DNA of 64,000 nt from RGIG8700 sp045648505 (lineage in GTDB: Bacteria; Bacillota; Clostridia; RGIG6154). Under the pieces are notes generated by a model. That model was not told the DNA's origin, made no database searches, and was given only the letters and a program-made list of their open reading frames with translations. How positions within the stretch are numbered: the first letter of the stretch is position 1; every line of letters begins with the position of its first letter. The stretch is from the NCBI GenBank assembly GCA_045648505.1, contig JAZROD010000044.1, forward strand, positions 82,367-146,366, given 5' to 3'. Below are positions 50,575-59,738 of the stretch, one piece after another. The translations under genes and the position numbers were made by a program.

Positions 50575-52377
50575 TTAAACAATCCTTTTAAATTCTTTTT
50601 CAATGTATTTCTTGCTGAATGAAATAATAACAGGTCTGCCGTGTGGACAGGTTCTTACACTATCATAATACAAAACCTTTTCCACAAGTGCTTTTATTTC
50701 TATGTCACTTAATTTGTGATTAGCTTTTATTGCGCTTTTGCAGGCTATTGAAAACACTGCAGAGCTGTAAATATCTTCAGGGTCTTTTTTCTCTTTTATA
50801 AGAGATACAATTTCTGTCACAGAGCTTTCTATGTCCTCCGCTTTCATATCTGCAGGTGCCTGTCTTACAATATAATCTCCGCCACCGAACTGTTCAATTA
50901 AAAAGCCCAGTTTTTCAAAGGTTTCAATATTTTGCTCCAGTGTATCTGCTTCAAGTGCAGAAAGCTTTAAAGTTTCAGGGAACAAAAGGGTCTGACTTAA
51001 AACTCTTTTATCTTCCATTATTTTTTCATAGTTAATTCGCTCGTGTGCGGCGTGCTGGTCTATAAGAAGGAGCTTTTCGTCCTTTTCAATAAGAATATAG
51101 GTATCAAAAAGCTGACCGATTACCTTGAATTCTTCCGCTTTTATTTCAGCAGGTTTATGCTCCACATCATATATAAACTCGTCAGGCTCGGGAGTTTTGA
51201 AAACTGCAACCTTTTCATAAACCTTTTCATCAGGCTTTCTGAAAATATCAAGCATTTCTTTTGTGAAGAAATCTTCTTTTTCAGGTTTAAGCTGATAGTT
51301 GCTTTCAAAGGTCTTTGCAGGCTTTGGTTTTACTTCAGGTGTGTATGTGCTTTTGATTTCTGCTTTAACTTCAACCTCTTTTTCTTTCTGTGAAGAAAAG
51401 AGAGCATTCTGCACACCCCAGTATACTGCACTGTGAACAATATTTTCATCCGAGAACTTTATTTCAAGCTTCTGAGGATGAACATTAACATCTGTCATAT
51501 TTGAAAGCATTTCTATGTTAAGAAGAAGCACAGGGAATTTTCCTGTCATAAGCATTGTCTTATAGGCACTTTCTGCACCGTGAATTATGGTTTTTGACTT
51601 AACCCATCTTTTGTTAACATAGAAATTCTGCATATTTCTGTTGGGTCTTGAAGAGTATGGTGTTCCCGCAAGTCCGAAAACTCTCACACCTTCTTTTGTA
51701 TAATCAACATCAAGCATAGATGCTGCAAGTTCGTTTCCGTAAACCGCAGAGAACGCATCTCTTAAACTGCCGTTGCCTGAAGAAAAGAGCGCTTCTCTTC
51801 CGCTGTTTATAAACTTAAAGGAAATTGAAGGATAACCAAGTATCATTCTTTCCACAACTTCTTTAATGTGTGCCCCTTCGGTTACATCTTTTTTAAGAAA
51901 ATTCATTCTTGCAGGAGTGTTGAAGAACAAATCCTTAACAACAATAGTTGTTCCGTCAGGTGCACCTGCCTCTGATTTTGAAATTATTTTTCCGCCTGAA
52001 AGACTCATTGCCGTTCCCAGAGTTTCTTCTTTTGATTTAGTTATAAGCTCCACATTTGAAACTGCCGAAATACTGGCAAGAGCTTCTCCTCTGAAACCCA
52101 TTGTGTATAGGGTGGTCAAATCATCAATCGACATAATTTTGCTTGTACTGTGCGGAAGGAATGCTTTTTCAACATCATCAGATGCAATTCCGCATCCATT
52201 GTCTGTTATTCTTATATATGTATTTCCGCCGTTTTTGATTTCAACAACAATCTTGTCCGCACCTGCATCTATAGAGTTTTCAATAAGCTCTTTAACTGCA
52301 GCGGCAGGGCGTTCTACTACCTCGCCTGCGGCTATTTTATTGACTGTATCAATATCAAGTACATTTATGCGTCCCAT
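50575..52377 (-). CDS. mutL: DNA mismatch repair protein MutL
   Basis: 600 residues. GHKL ATPase domain (IAAGEVVERPAAAVKELIEN; DNGCGI; GFRGEALASI) and a C-terminal endonuclease domain with DQHAAHERINYEKI and CPHGRP. The DQHA motif is that of nicking MutL proteins in species without MutH. The interdomain linker (about 335-425) is Glu/Lys-rich. Confidence 0.97.
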   Translation of the reverse strand: MGRINVLDIDTVNKIAAGEVVERPAAAVKELIENSIDAGADKIVVEIKNGGNTYIRITDNGCGIASDDVEKAFLPHSTSKIMSIDDLTTLYTMGFRGEALASISAVSNVELITKSKEETLGTAMSLSGGKIISKSEAGAPDGTTIVVKDLFFNTPARMNFLKKDVTEGAHIKEVVERMILGYPSISFKFINSGREALFSSGNGSLRDAFSAVYGNELAASMLDVDYTKEGVRVFGLAGTPYSSRPNRNMQNFYVNKRWVKSKTIIHGAESAYKTMLMTGKFPVLLLNIEMLSNMTDVNVHPQKLEIKFSDENIVHSAVYWGVQNALFSSQKEKEVEVKAEIKSTYTPEVKPKPAKTFESNYQLKPEKEDFFTKEMLDIFRKPDEKVYEKVAVFKTPEPDEFIYDVEHKPAEIKAEEFKVIGQLFDTYILIEKDEKLLLIDQHAAHERINYEKIMEDKRVLSQTLLFPETLKLSALEADTLEQNIETFEKLGFLIEQFGGGDYIVRQAPADMKAEDIESSVTEIVSLIKEKKDPEDIYSSAVFSIACKSAIKANHKLSDIEIKALVEKVLYYDSVRTCPHGRPVIISFSKKYIEKEFKRIV

Positions 52378-52396
52378 TTTTACTCCTTAATTATTC

Positions 52397-55012
52397 TCAA
52401 TTAAGCTTTTCAGCTTTGTTTTTAAGCTCAAATAATTTGTTCATTGCTTCGATTGGTGTTAAAACCTCAAGTGAAATATTTTTAAGCTCGTCTATAATTT
52501 CGTTTTTAGGTCCGTCAAACATATTGAACTGCATTGGCATTTCAACCGCTTCTTCAACAGGCTTTGCGGTTAAAACTTCTTTGTTTTTCTGCTTTTGTCC
52601 GCCCATTTCAAGCTGACCTAAAATCTTTTTGGCTTTCTTCACAACACTGTCTGAAATTCCTGCAAGCTTTGCTACTTCAATACCGTAGCTTTCGTCTGCT
52701 CCGCCTCTTATGATTTTTCTTAAGAAAACAATATCATCTTCTCTCTTTTTGGCGGTTATGCAGTAGTTTTTAACCTCTTTGATTTTATCTTCAAGAACGG
52801 TAAGTTCGTGATAATGTGTTGCAAAAAGTGTTCTTGCTCCGATTTTCTTTTTGTCGGTAATATGTTCAACTATCGCCCACGCTATTGCAAGACCGTCAAA
52901 GGTTGATGTGCCTCTGCCGATTTCGTCAATAATTAAGAGTGATTTTGCAGTTGCGTTGTTTATGATGTTTGCCATTTCATTCATTTCCACCATAAAGGTA
53001 CTCTGTCCTGATGCCAGATCGTCTGATGCACCTATTCTTGTGAAAATTTTATCAACAACGCCAATTCTTGCAGATTTTGCAGGAACAAAGCATCCCATCT
53101 GCGCCAGAACAACGATTATTGCAATCTGTCGCATATATGTGGATTTACCTGCCATATTAGGGCCTGTGATAATTGAAAACATATTTTCATCACAGTCTAA
53201 AAGCGTATCGTTTGGAACAAAGAGAGAATCTCTCATAAAATGCTCAACAACTGCGTGTCTGCCATCTTTAATATCAATAATATCACTTGCATCAATTTCA
53301 GGCATAACATAAGCATTTTTAACAGAAACTTCCGCAAGGCTTGCCAGAACATCCATTGTTGCAATAACTCTTGCGGTTTTCTGAATTTTCTGACTCTGTG
53401 CCTTTATCTGTTCTCTTATTTCGCAGAAAAGCTTATACTCTCTGTCCACAATCTTTTCATCCGACCTTAAAACAAGGTCTTCAATCTCTTTAAGTTCAGG
53501 AGTTATATATCTTTCTGCATTTGTAAGAGTCTGTTTTCTGATGTAATAATCAGGCACAAGCTCCTGATAAGACCTTGTTACTTCAAGGAAGTATCCGAAA
53601 ACCTTGTTAAAGCCAATCTTAAGATTTTTAATGCCCGTTTTTTCTTTTTCTTCTGCTTCTAACGCCTTTAATCTGTCTTTACCGTGATCTCTGCCGTAAA
53701 TCCATTCATCAAGCTGTGTATCATAGCCTCTTTTGATAATTCCGCCCTCTCTTACAGAAAAAGGTGCTTCATCATCAATAGCATCATCTATAAGACCGTA
53801 AATATCGCCAAGCAGGTCAAAATCTGTGTAAAGCTCAAGCAACAGACTGCTTTTGAACTTTGTTGCAAGACTTGCAATAAGAGGAAGCTTTCTGATTGTG
53901 TTTTTAAGGGCAATTAAGTCCTTACCGTTAACTGTCTGATACTCTATTTTTGAAACAAGTCTTTCAATATCATTTATATCTTTAAGAGCAGTTCTTAAAT
54001 TATCTCTTAACGCAGTTTCGTTATAGAGTTCTTCAACTGCTTTGTTTCTTCTTTTGATGTTTGTAACAGAAACAAGAGGCTGTTGCACCCAGTTTGAAAT
54101 CATTCTTCCGCCCATAGGTGTGCAGGTTCTGTCAATTACACTTAAAAGAGAACCTCTCTTATTGCCGTCACGCATGGTTTTAACAAGCTCAAGATTTGCT
54201 CTTGCAGTTGCATCAAGTGAAAGGAACTGAACACTGTCATACACCTGAACAGGTTTCATATGTGAAAGGTCTGTCATCTGTGTCTGTTCAAGATAATCAA
54301 AAAGCATTGCAGTTGCACAAAGAGCAAGCTCTTTTGCAAATATTTCTTTATTATCGCCATAATGTTTGTTAAGCATTTGCTGTGCGTTTTCTTTTTCAGA
54401 GCATACAGACTCTATGCTCTGCACATAGGCATTGTATTTTTCTTTTAAAACTCTTTTTAAGAACTTATCCCCTTCAACCTCTTTGTTGAATATAATTTCT
54501 GACGGTGAAAACTTTGCTATTTCGCTTAAAATATCAGATTTTGCACCTGCCTGATTAAACTCTGTTGCATACACTTCGCCTGTTGAAGCATCTGTTACTG
54601 AAAAACCATATTTTCCGCCTTTTGCGAAAAGACACACAAGAAAGTTGTTTTTAGTTTCTTCAACCGCGTCTGAAAGAGTTATTGTTCCGGGTGTTACAAC
54701 TCTTACGATTTCTCTTTTAACTATGCCTTTTGCTTCTTTAGGGTCTTCAACCTGTTCGCAGATACCAACTTTATATCCCGCCGCAACAAGCTTTGTTATG
54801 TATGGGTCACAACTGTGAAAAGGTACACCGCACATAGGTGCTCTCTCTTCCATACCACAATCTCTGCCTGTTAAAGTAAGACCAAGTATCTGTGATGCAG
54901 TTTTTGCATCTTCAAAGAACATCTCATAAAAGTCACCAAGACGGTAAAATATAATCGTGTCCTGGTTTTTTTCTTTTATTTCCATGTATTGTTGCATCAT
55001 GGGGGTAAGCAT
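52397..55012 (-). CDS. mutS: DNA mismatch repair protein MutS
   Basis: 871 residues, full length. The mismatch-binding motif is FYRLGDFYEMFFEDA near 24; the ATPase has GPNMAGKSTYMRQ, DEIGRGTSTFDGLAIAWA and FATHYHELTVLE. The start ATG overlaps the nagA stop (TAATG), with GGAG inside the nagA end as its RBS. Partner mutL follows. Confidence 0.98.
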   Translation of the reverse strand: MLTPMMQQYMEIKEKNQDTIIFYRLGDFYEMFFEDAKTASQILGLTLTGRDCGMEERAPMCGVPFHSCDPYITKLVAAGYKVGICEQVEDPKEAKGIVKREIVRVVTPGTITLSDAVEETKNNFLVCLFAKGGKYGFSVTDASTGEVYATEFNQAGAKSDILSEIAKFSPSEIIFNKEVEGDKFLKRVLKEKYNAYVQSIESVCSEKENAQQMLNKHYGDNKEIFAKELALCATAMLFDYLEQTQMTDLSHMKPVQVYDSVQFLSLDATARANLELVKTMRDGNKRGSLLSVIDRTCTPMGGRMISNWVQQPLVSVTNIKRRNKAVEELYNETALRDNLRTALKDINDIERLVSKIEYQTVNGKDLIALKNTIRKLPLIASLATKFKSSLLLELYTDFDLLGDIYGLIDDAIDDEAPFSVREGGIIKRGYDTQLDEWIYGRDHGKDRLKALEAEEKEKTGIKNLKIGFNKVFGYFLEVTRSYQELVPDYYIRKQTLTNAERYITPELKEIEDLVLRSDEKIVDREYKLFCEIREQIKAQSQKIQKTARVIATMDVLASLAEVSVKNAYVMPEIDASDIIDIKDGRHAVVEHFMRDSLFVPNDTLLDCDENMFSIITGPNMAGKSTYMRQIAIIVVLAQMGCFVPAKSARIGVVDKIFTRIGASDDLASGQSTFMVEMNEMANIINNATAKSLLIIDEIGRGTSTFDGLAIAWAIVEHITDKKKIGARTLFATHYHELTVLEDKIKEVKNYCITAKKREDDIVFLRKIIRGGADESYGIEVAKLAGISDSVVKKAKKILGQLEMGGQKQKNKEVLTAKPVEEAVEMPMQFNMFDGPKNEIIDELKNISLEVLTPIEAMNKLFELKNKAEKLN

Positions 55013-56193
55013 TATAAGTTTTCTCCTGTTATCTTAATTTCATTATTTTTCTTTATTATTACTTTCTTTATGTTTATATCTTCATCAAAGAACACAAGGT
55101 CTGCATCATAGCCTTCTTTAATCTGTCCCTTGTTTTCAATACCGTGGGCAACTGCAGGTGTTTTGGTCATCATTTTAACCGCTTCAGGAAGAGATATGCC
55201 CACCTGCTTTGTCATAACTCTCACAAGTCTGTCACAGGTTGCAACAGAGCCTGCAAAACAAGATTTATCAGGCATTTTTGCAATTCCGTCTTCTATAAAG
55301 CACTCAAAATTATTTTTAAGGCTTCCCAGAACAGAAGGACCTTCAGGCATATCTGCCCCGCGCATTGCATCTGTTATAAGACAAATTCTGTCCGCACCCT
55401 TGATTTTGTAAATAATCTTCAGAAGTTCAGGCGGAAGATGGCATCCGTCTGCAATTACTTCTGTATACATATCATCAAAATAGTAGGCAGATTCAATTGC
55501 TCCAAGAATTCTGTATCCGTCTTTTCTGGTTATGGTGGACATTGCAGAGAAAAGATGTGTGAACATATTAAGACCTTCTTCTCTGCAGATTCTTATATGG
55601 TCAATGGTTGCCTCTGTATGTCCTGCAGAAGCAATTACATTTTTTTCTTTCAGATATGTGCAAAGCTCTTTTGCACCCTTAAGTTCAGGGGCAAAGGTAA
55701 TCTTTTTTATGAAACCGTCATATTTTGAAATAAGAGCTTCATACTCTGCTTTATCAGGATTTTTTATGTATTTCGGGTTAATTGCACCCTTCTGACTCAT
55801 TGCAATATAAGGGCCTTCAAGATGAACACCGAAAATATTTGCACCCTCTGTATTTTTTTCGGCAACATTTTTAATAAAACCTATGCATTCATCAATTGCC
55901 TCAAAGCTGTCAGCAACAGTGGTTGGAATAATGGTTGTTGTACCGTGCTTCAAGTGTGCTTTTATTGCAGTTTCAACGCATTTTTCATCACCGTCTGTAA
56001 AATCTGCACCGCCTCCTCCGTGAACGTGGGTATCTATAAAACCTGCAGAAATATATAAGCCTTCTGCGTCTATAATTTCATCACAAGGAATCGGCTCATC
56101 TGTAACGGCATAAATGAGTCCGTCTTTGATATAAATATCTTTATTTTCAATTTTATCAGCAACAATTTTTGCATTTGTTATTTTAAGCAACAT
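55012..56193 (-). CDS. nagA: N-acetylglucosamine-6-phosphate deacetylase
   Basis: 393 residues. Amidohydrolase with GFIDTHVHGGGGADFTDG, HLEGPYI, SAGHTEATI, FTHLFSAM and the catalytic Asp in ICLITDAMRGAD. Converts GlcNAc-6-P to GlcN-6-P and acetate in amino sugar recycling. ATG 56193 with GTGGGGCG upstream is preferred; the longer frame runs through the promoter. No nagB next to it. It heads the mutS-mutL run. Confidence 0.94.
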   Translation of the reverse strand: MLLKITNAKIVADKIENKDIYIKDGLIYAVTDEPIPCDEIIDAEGLYISAGFIDTHVHGGGGADFTDGDEKCVETAIKAHLKHGTTTIIPTTVADSFEAIDECIGFIKNVAEKNTEGANIFGVHLEGPYIAMSQKGAINPKYIKNPDKAEYEALISKYDGFIKKITFAPELKGAKELCTYLKEKNVIASAGHTEATIDHIRICREEGLNMFTHLFSAMSTITRKDGYRILGAIESAYYFDDMYTEVIADGCHLPPELLKIIYKIKGADRICLITDAMRGADMPEGPSVLGSLKNNFECFIEDGIAKMPDKSCFAGSVATCDRLVRVMTKQVGISLPEAVKMMTKTPAVAHGIENKGQIKEGYDADLVFFDEDINIKKVIIKKNNEIKITGENL

Positions 56194-56226
56194 AATCGCC
56201 CCACTCATTATAATATTCCTGATTAT

Positions 56227-56255
56227 ATTATACTCCAAACACCGTTTTTTTTCAA
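56227..56255 (-). promoter_or_regulatory. Promoter of the nagA-mutS-mutL run
   Basis: On the minus strand: TTGAAA (56255-56250), 17-bp spacer, TATAAT (56232-56227). Confidence 0.65.
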
Positions 56256-56273
56256 TATCTTTTATAAAAATAC

Positions 56274-56302
56274 TTGCATTTAAAGGCAAATTTATATATA
56301 AT
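56274..56302 (+). promoter_or_regulatory. Promoter of ispD-ispF-proS
   Basis: TTGCAT (56274-56279), 17-bp spacer, TATAAT (56297-56302), 25 bases before the ATG. Confidence 0.75.
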
Positions 56303-56327
56303 AGACTAGATAGAATGTGAGGTAACA

Positions 56328-57071
56328 ATGGCTAAAATAATTAAAGGGATTTTTCCCACCTTTGAGCAAAAAGAAAATATGGTAACCGCCATAATAGCTG
56401 CAGGCGGAAGCGGCACAAGAATGGGCATTGATTTTAACAAGCTTTTCTTAAGCATTGAAGAAAAACCAATCATTGCATACACCCTTGATGCTTTCGAAAA
56501 CTGCCGTAGTGTTGATAACATTGTTATCGTTGCTTCTGAAAAGGACTTTAAGTTTATCAAGGAAATCGTTGAAGCATTTGAATACGAAAAGGTTTCAGAT
56601 ATTGTAATCGGCGGTGCAACAAGACAGGAAAGCGTGAGAAAAGGTCTTATGGCACTTTCCGATGACTGTGACATTGTTTTAATCCACGATGGTGCAAGAC
56701 CGCTTGTTACAGAACAATCCATTTTAAACTGTATTGAAGAAACAATTAAAAACGGTGCAGCCGCACTTGGAACTCCTGTTAAGGACACAATTAAATCTTC
56801 AGATAATGACGGTTATATTAAAGACACCGTTCCAAGAGACGGACTTTATCTTATACAAACACCTCAGGGCTTTGACAGAAACTTAATTATTGATGCACAC
56901 AACTATGCCATCGAAAACAACCTTGATGCAACAGACGATTGCAAGCTTGTGGAAACAATGGGCAAAAAGGTTGCAATTGTGCCATCAGAAAGCTCAAACA
57001 TTAAATTAACAACCCCCGATGATTATTTTATGATTTCAGCACTTTTAGCATACAGAGGTGATTTTGAATGA
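56328..57071 (+). CDS. ispD: 2-C-methyl-D-erythritol 4-phosphate cytidylyltransferase
   Basis: 247 residues. Nucleotide-binding loop IIAAGGSGTRMG, VLIHDGARPLVTE and TPQGFDRNLI. Third step of the MEP isoprenoid pathway. About 15 extra residues precede the first strand (IKGIFPTFEQKEN); GAGGTAAC before ATG 56328 supports this start, although ATG 56379 (MVTAIIAAGG) is the usual family start. Overlaps ispF by four bases. Confidence 0.95.
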   Translation: MAKIIKGIFPTFEQKENMVTAIIAAGGSGTRMGIDFNKLFLSIEEKPIIAYTLDAFENCRSVDNIVIVASEKDFKFIKEIVEAFEYEKVSDIVIGGATRQESVRKGLMALSDDCDIVLIHDGARPLVTEQSILNCIEETIKNGAAALGTPVKDTIKSSDNDGYIKDTVPRDGLYLIQTPQGFDRNLIIDAHNYAIENNLDATDDCKLVETMGKKVAIVPSESSNIKLTTPDDYFMISALLAYRGDFE

Positions 57072-57529
57072 GAATAGGACACGGAATTGATTTTCACAGA
57101 CTTGTGGAAGGAAGAGACCTTTACCTTGGCGGTGTAAAGATTTCCTATGAAAAAGGTCTTTTAGGTCACTCGGATGCAGATGTTCTTCTTCACGCAATCT
57201 GCGATGCACTCCTTGGTGCGGCGGCAAAAAGGGATATTGGTTATCACTTCCCTGACAGTGATGCAAAGTTTAAAGGTATTTCAAGCCTTAAGCTTTTAGA
57301 ACTTACAAAAGAAATCATCTTGCCTTTAAAGGTTGTAAATATTGATGCAACAGTGATTGCACAGGCACCAAAGCTTATGCCACACATTGAAAAAATGAGA
57401 GAAAATGTTGCAAAAGCACTTGATACAGATATAAATAATATTAACATAAAAGCTACGACATCAGAGCATATGGGCTACTGCGGAAGCGGTGAAGGAATGG
57501 AAGCCCACGCTGTTTGTATTGTAGATTAG
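57068..57529 (+). CDS. ispF: 2-C-methyl-D-erythritol 2,4-cyclodiphosphate synthase
   Basis: 153 residues. GHGIDFHRLVEG with metal-binding Asp and His, LGHSDADVLLHAICDA and the tail GEGMEAHAV. Makes MEcPP in the MEP pathway. Coupled to ispD by ATGA. Confidence 0.97.
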   Translation: MRIGHGIDFHRLVEGRDLYLGGVKISYEKGLLGHSDADVLLHAICDALLGAAAKRDIGYHFPDSDAKFKGISSLKLLELTKEIILPLKVVNIDATVIAQAPKLMPHIEKMRENVAKALDTDINNINIKATTSEHMGYCGSGEGMEAHAVCIVD

Positions 57530-57540
57530 GAGGAAACACA

Positions 57541-58980
57541 ATGGCTAAAGATTCAAAAAAATTCGTTGAAGATATTACATCTATGGATGTAGACTTCGCA
57601 AAATGGTACACAGATATTGTTAAAAAAGCAGAACTTGTTGATTATTCAAGAGTTCGCGGTTGTATGATTATCAAGCCTTATGGCTATGCTATCTGGGAAA
57701 ACATCCAGAAAACACTTGATAAAATGTTCAAGGATTTAGGACACGAAAATGTTTATATGCCTATGTTCATCCCTGAAAGCTTACTCCAGAAGGAAAAAGA
57801 CCATGTTGAAGGCTTTGCTCCTGAAGTTGCCTGGGTAACACACGGTGGTCTTGAACCATTAACAGAAAGACTTTGCGTTCGTCCTACATCAGAAACACTT
57901 TTCTGCGACCACTATAAAGATATTATTCATTCATACAGAGACCTTCCAAAGCTCTACAATCAGTGGTGTAGCGTTGTAAGATGGGAAAAAACAACAAGAC
58001 CTTTCTTAAGAAGCCTTGAATTCTTATGGCAGGAAGGCCACACAGCCCACGCAACTGCAGAAGAAGCTCAGGAAGAAACAATCAGAATGTTAAATGTTTA
58101 CGCAGATTTCTGTGAAAACGTTTTAGCTATGCCTGTTGTTAAAGGTCAGAAAACAGACAAAGAAAAATTCGCAGGTGCAGAACAGACATATACAATCGAA
58201 GCTTTAATGCACAGTGGTATTGCTCTTCAGTCAGGTACATCACACAACTTTGGTGACGGCTTTGCAAAAGCATTTGAAATTCAGTTTGCAGATAAAGACA
58301 ATCAGCTTAAATATGTTCATCAGACATCATGGGGTGTTACAACAAGACTTATTGGTGCAATCATTATGGTTCACGGTGATGATAACGGACTTGTTCTCCC
58401 ACCAAGAATTGCACCAACTCAGGTTATGATTATTCCAATCGCACAGCATAAAGAAGGCGTTTTAGATAAAGCAGACGAGCTTTATAACACTCTTAAAGAC
58501 ACAGTAAGAGTTAAAGTTGATGCATCTGACAAGAGCCCTGGATTTAAGTTCAGCGAACAGGAAATGAGAGGTATTCCACTCAGAATTGAAATCGGACCTA
58601 AAGACATTGAAAACAATCAGGCAGTTATTGCAAGAAGAGATAACGGTGAAAAGGTTGTTGTATCTCTTGACAACATAAAAGAAGAAGTTGAAAAACTTTT
58701 AGATGTGGTTCAGAATGCAATGCTTGAAAAAGCAAGAGCACACAGAGAAGAAAGAACCTACAAAATGACCGACATAGACGAAATGAAGAAACAGCTTGAC
58801 GAAAACCCGGGCTTCATCAAAGCTATGTGGTGCGGTGAGCAGGAATGCGAACTTAAAATTAAAGAACTTACAGGCGCAACCTCAAGATGTATCCCATTTG
58901 AGCAGGAAGAAATTTCAGATAAATGTATCTGCTGCGGAAAGAAAGCAACAAAGATGGTTTACTGGGGAAAAGCATATTAA
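57541..58980 (+). CDS. proS: Prolyl-tRNA synthetase, archaeal/eukaryote-like type
   Basis: 479 residues; class II synthetase of the short type without the editing insertion found in the long bacterial form. Motif 2 WEKTTRPFLRSLEFLWQEGH, motif 3 GVTTRLIGAIIMVHGDDNGL and a zinc-like C-terminal domain (CGEQECE; CICCGKKA) ending in the conserved Tyr. ATG 57541 with TTAGGAGG upstream. Follows ispDF on the same transcript. Confidence 0.95.
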   Translation: MAKDSKKFVEDITSMDVDFAKWYTDIVKKAELVDYSRVRGCMIIKPYGYAIWENIQKTLDKMFKDLGHENVYMPMFIPESLLQKEKDHVEGFAPEVAWVTHGGLEPLTERLCVRPTSETLFCDHYKDIIHSYRDLPKLYNQWCSVVRWEKTTRPFLRSLEFLWQEGHTAHATAEEAQEETIRMLNVYADFCENVLAMPVVKGQKTDKEKFAGAEQTYTIEALMHSGIALQSGTSHNFGDGFAKAFEIQFADKDNQLKYVHQTSWGVTTRLIGAIIMVHGDDNGLVLPPRIAPTQVMIIPIAQHKEGVLDKADELYNTLKDTVRVKVDASDKSPGFKFSEQEMRGIPLRIEIGPKDIENNQAVIARRDNGEKVVVSLDNIKEEVEKLLDVVQNAMLEKARAHREERTYKMTDIDEMKKQLDENPGFIKAMWCGEQECELKIKELTGATSRCIPFEQEEISDKCICCGKKATKMVYWGKAY

Positions 58981-59004
58981 AAAATGCCCTTCGGGGCATT
59001 TTTT
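58979..59004 (+). terminator. Terminator of proS
   Basis: Stem AAAATGCCC / GGGCATTTT with loop TTCG and T-run. Confidence 0.87.
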
Positions 59005-59009
59005 AATAA

Positions 59010-59176
59010 ATGAAGCATTCTTTCAGAATATGAAGTCGCTTCGCTTATGAAGTGCCTTCGCCATGATGCGTTGCTTCGCAACATTCTTTTGAATGCTTCG
59101 CATCATAAACGAGCAAAGCAAGTTTGCTTCATGCAGGCTTTGCCTGTACTTCATATCGGCAACGCCGATGCTTCAT
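59010..59176. repeat. Complete fishbone hairpin array upstream of the four-helix-bundle gene
   Basis: Three left spacers ATGAAG (59010, 59030, 59047) and an inner ATGATGCG (59063) face CGCATCAT (59099) and three right spacers CTTCAT (59127, 59149, 59171). Each pair is an exact reverse complement, so they nest into a rod. Between successive spacers lie ribs: left ATTCT/AGAAT (59017-59029) and two weaker ones; right AAAC/GTTT with inner GC-AAA-GC (59107-59125), CAGGC/GCCTG (59134-59146), ATCGGC/GCCGAT (59155-59169). The tip has two hairpins, TTGC/GCAA (59071-59081) and CATTC/GAATG (59082-59095). It ends 24 bases before the gene start. Confidence 0.85.
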
Positions 59177-59199
59177 AACAACATTAAGAGGTGATAAAA

Positions 59200-59559
59200 A
59201 TGAAAAACGACAAACTTTCAAATCTATCTATGGATTTTTCTATTAAGATAATTAATTTAGTAAAACATCTTAAAAGCAACAAAGAAACACTTATTTCAAA
59301 CCAAATAGGCAGAAGCGGAACTTCAATAGGAGCAAATATTCGTGAAGCTCAATACGCACAAAGCAGAAATGATTTTATTTCTAAACTTCAAATCTCACTT
59401 AAAGAAGCAAACGAAACCGACTATTGGCTTGAATTGTTATACAAAACAAACTACATAACTGAAAATGTATACAAGGACTACACATCTCTCTGCACAGAAA
59501 TAAGAGTTACTCTTATTGCATCAATAAAAACAGCCAAACAAAACGCAGAAAGTAAGTGA
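59200..59559 (+). CDS. Four-helix-bundle protein, S23/IVP family
   Basis: 119 residues. KETLISNQIGRSGTSIGANI, REAQYAQSRNDFISKLQISL, KEANETDYWLELLY is the signature of the family named after ORFs in 23S rRNA intervening sequences. The fold is a pentamer-forming helix bundle, also seen in the Avd protein of diversity-generating retroelements, where it binds nucleic acid and the reverse transcriptase. Free-standing copies have no proven role. ATG 59200 has AGAGGTGAT upstream. It is set between hairpin arrays on both sides. RNA binding to those arrays is my hypothesis. Confidence 0.9.
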   Translation: MKNDKLSNLSMDFSIKIINLVKHLKSNKETLISNQIGRSGTSIGANIREAQYAQSRNDFISKLQISLKEANETDYWLELLYKTNYITENVYKDYTSLCTEIRVTLIASIKTAKQNAESK

Positions 59560-59586
59560 AGTTTTTCTGCGGAATATAAATTCAAT

Positions 59587-59707
59587 CAAACGCAAGGCGT
59601 TTGTACCTTAATAGAACCCACAAGGTTCGCTTCATAGACGAGCATAGCGAGTCTGCTTCATACAGGCTTTGCCTGTGCTTCATATTTCGCAAAGCGAAAT
59701 TCTTCAT
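59587..59707. repeat. Right-half hairpin array downstream of the four-helix-bundle gene
   Basis: Spacers CTTCAT at 59630, 59656, 59678 and 59702 separate ribs AGAC/GTCT (59636-59654), ACAGGC/GCCTGT (59662-59676) and ATTTCGC/GCGAAAT (59684-59700). CAAACGC/GCGTTTG (59587-59603) and GAACC/GGTTC (59614-59628) precede. The segment aligns with the right half of the upstream array. Left ATGAAG spacers are missing apart from GTGAAG at the gene end. Confidence 0.8.
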
Positions 59708-59737
59708 AAAAAAGACTTGCAATTTGCAAGTCTTTTT
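59708..59737 (-). terminator. Terminator of the small membrane protein gene
   Basis: 12-bp stem AAAAAGACTTGC / GCAAGTCTTTTT, loop AATTT, with T-runs both ways. It follows the stop codon at 59739 on the minus strand. Confidence 0.82.
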
Positions 59738-59738
59738 C

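Noticed and set aside
59010..59707. CRISPR-like appearance of the regularly spaced CTTCAT and ATGAAG motifs
   Set aside because: The repeated units are 6 bases, intervening pieces are themselves palindromes of variable length, orientation flips in the middle, and no cas gene is present.
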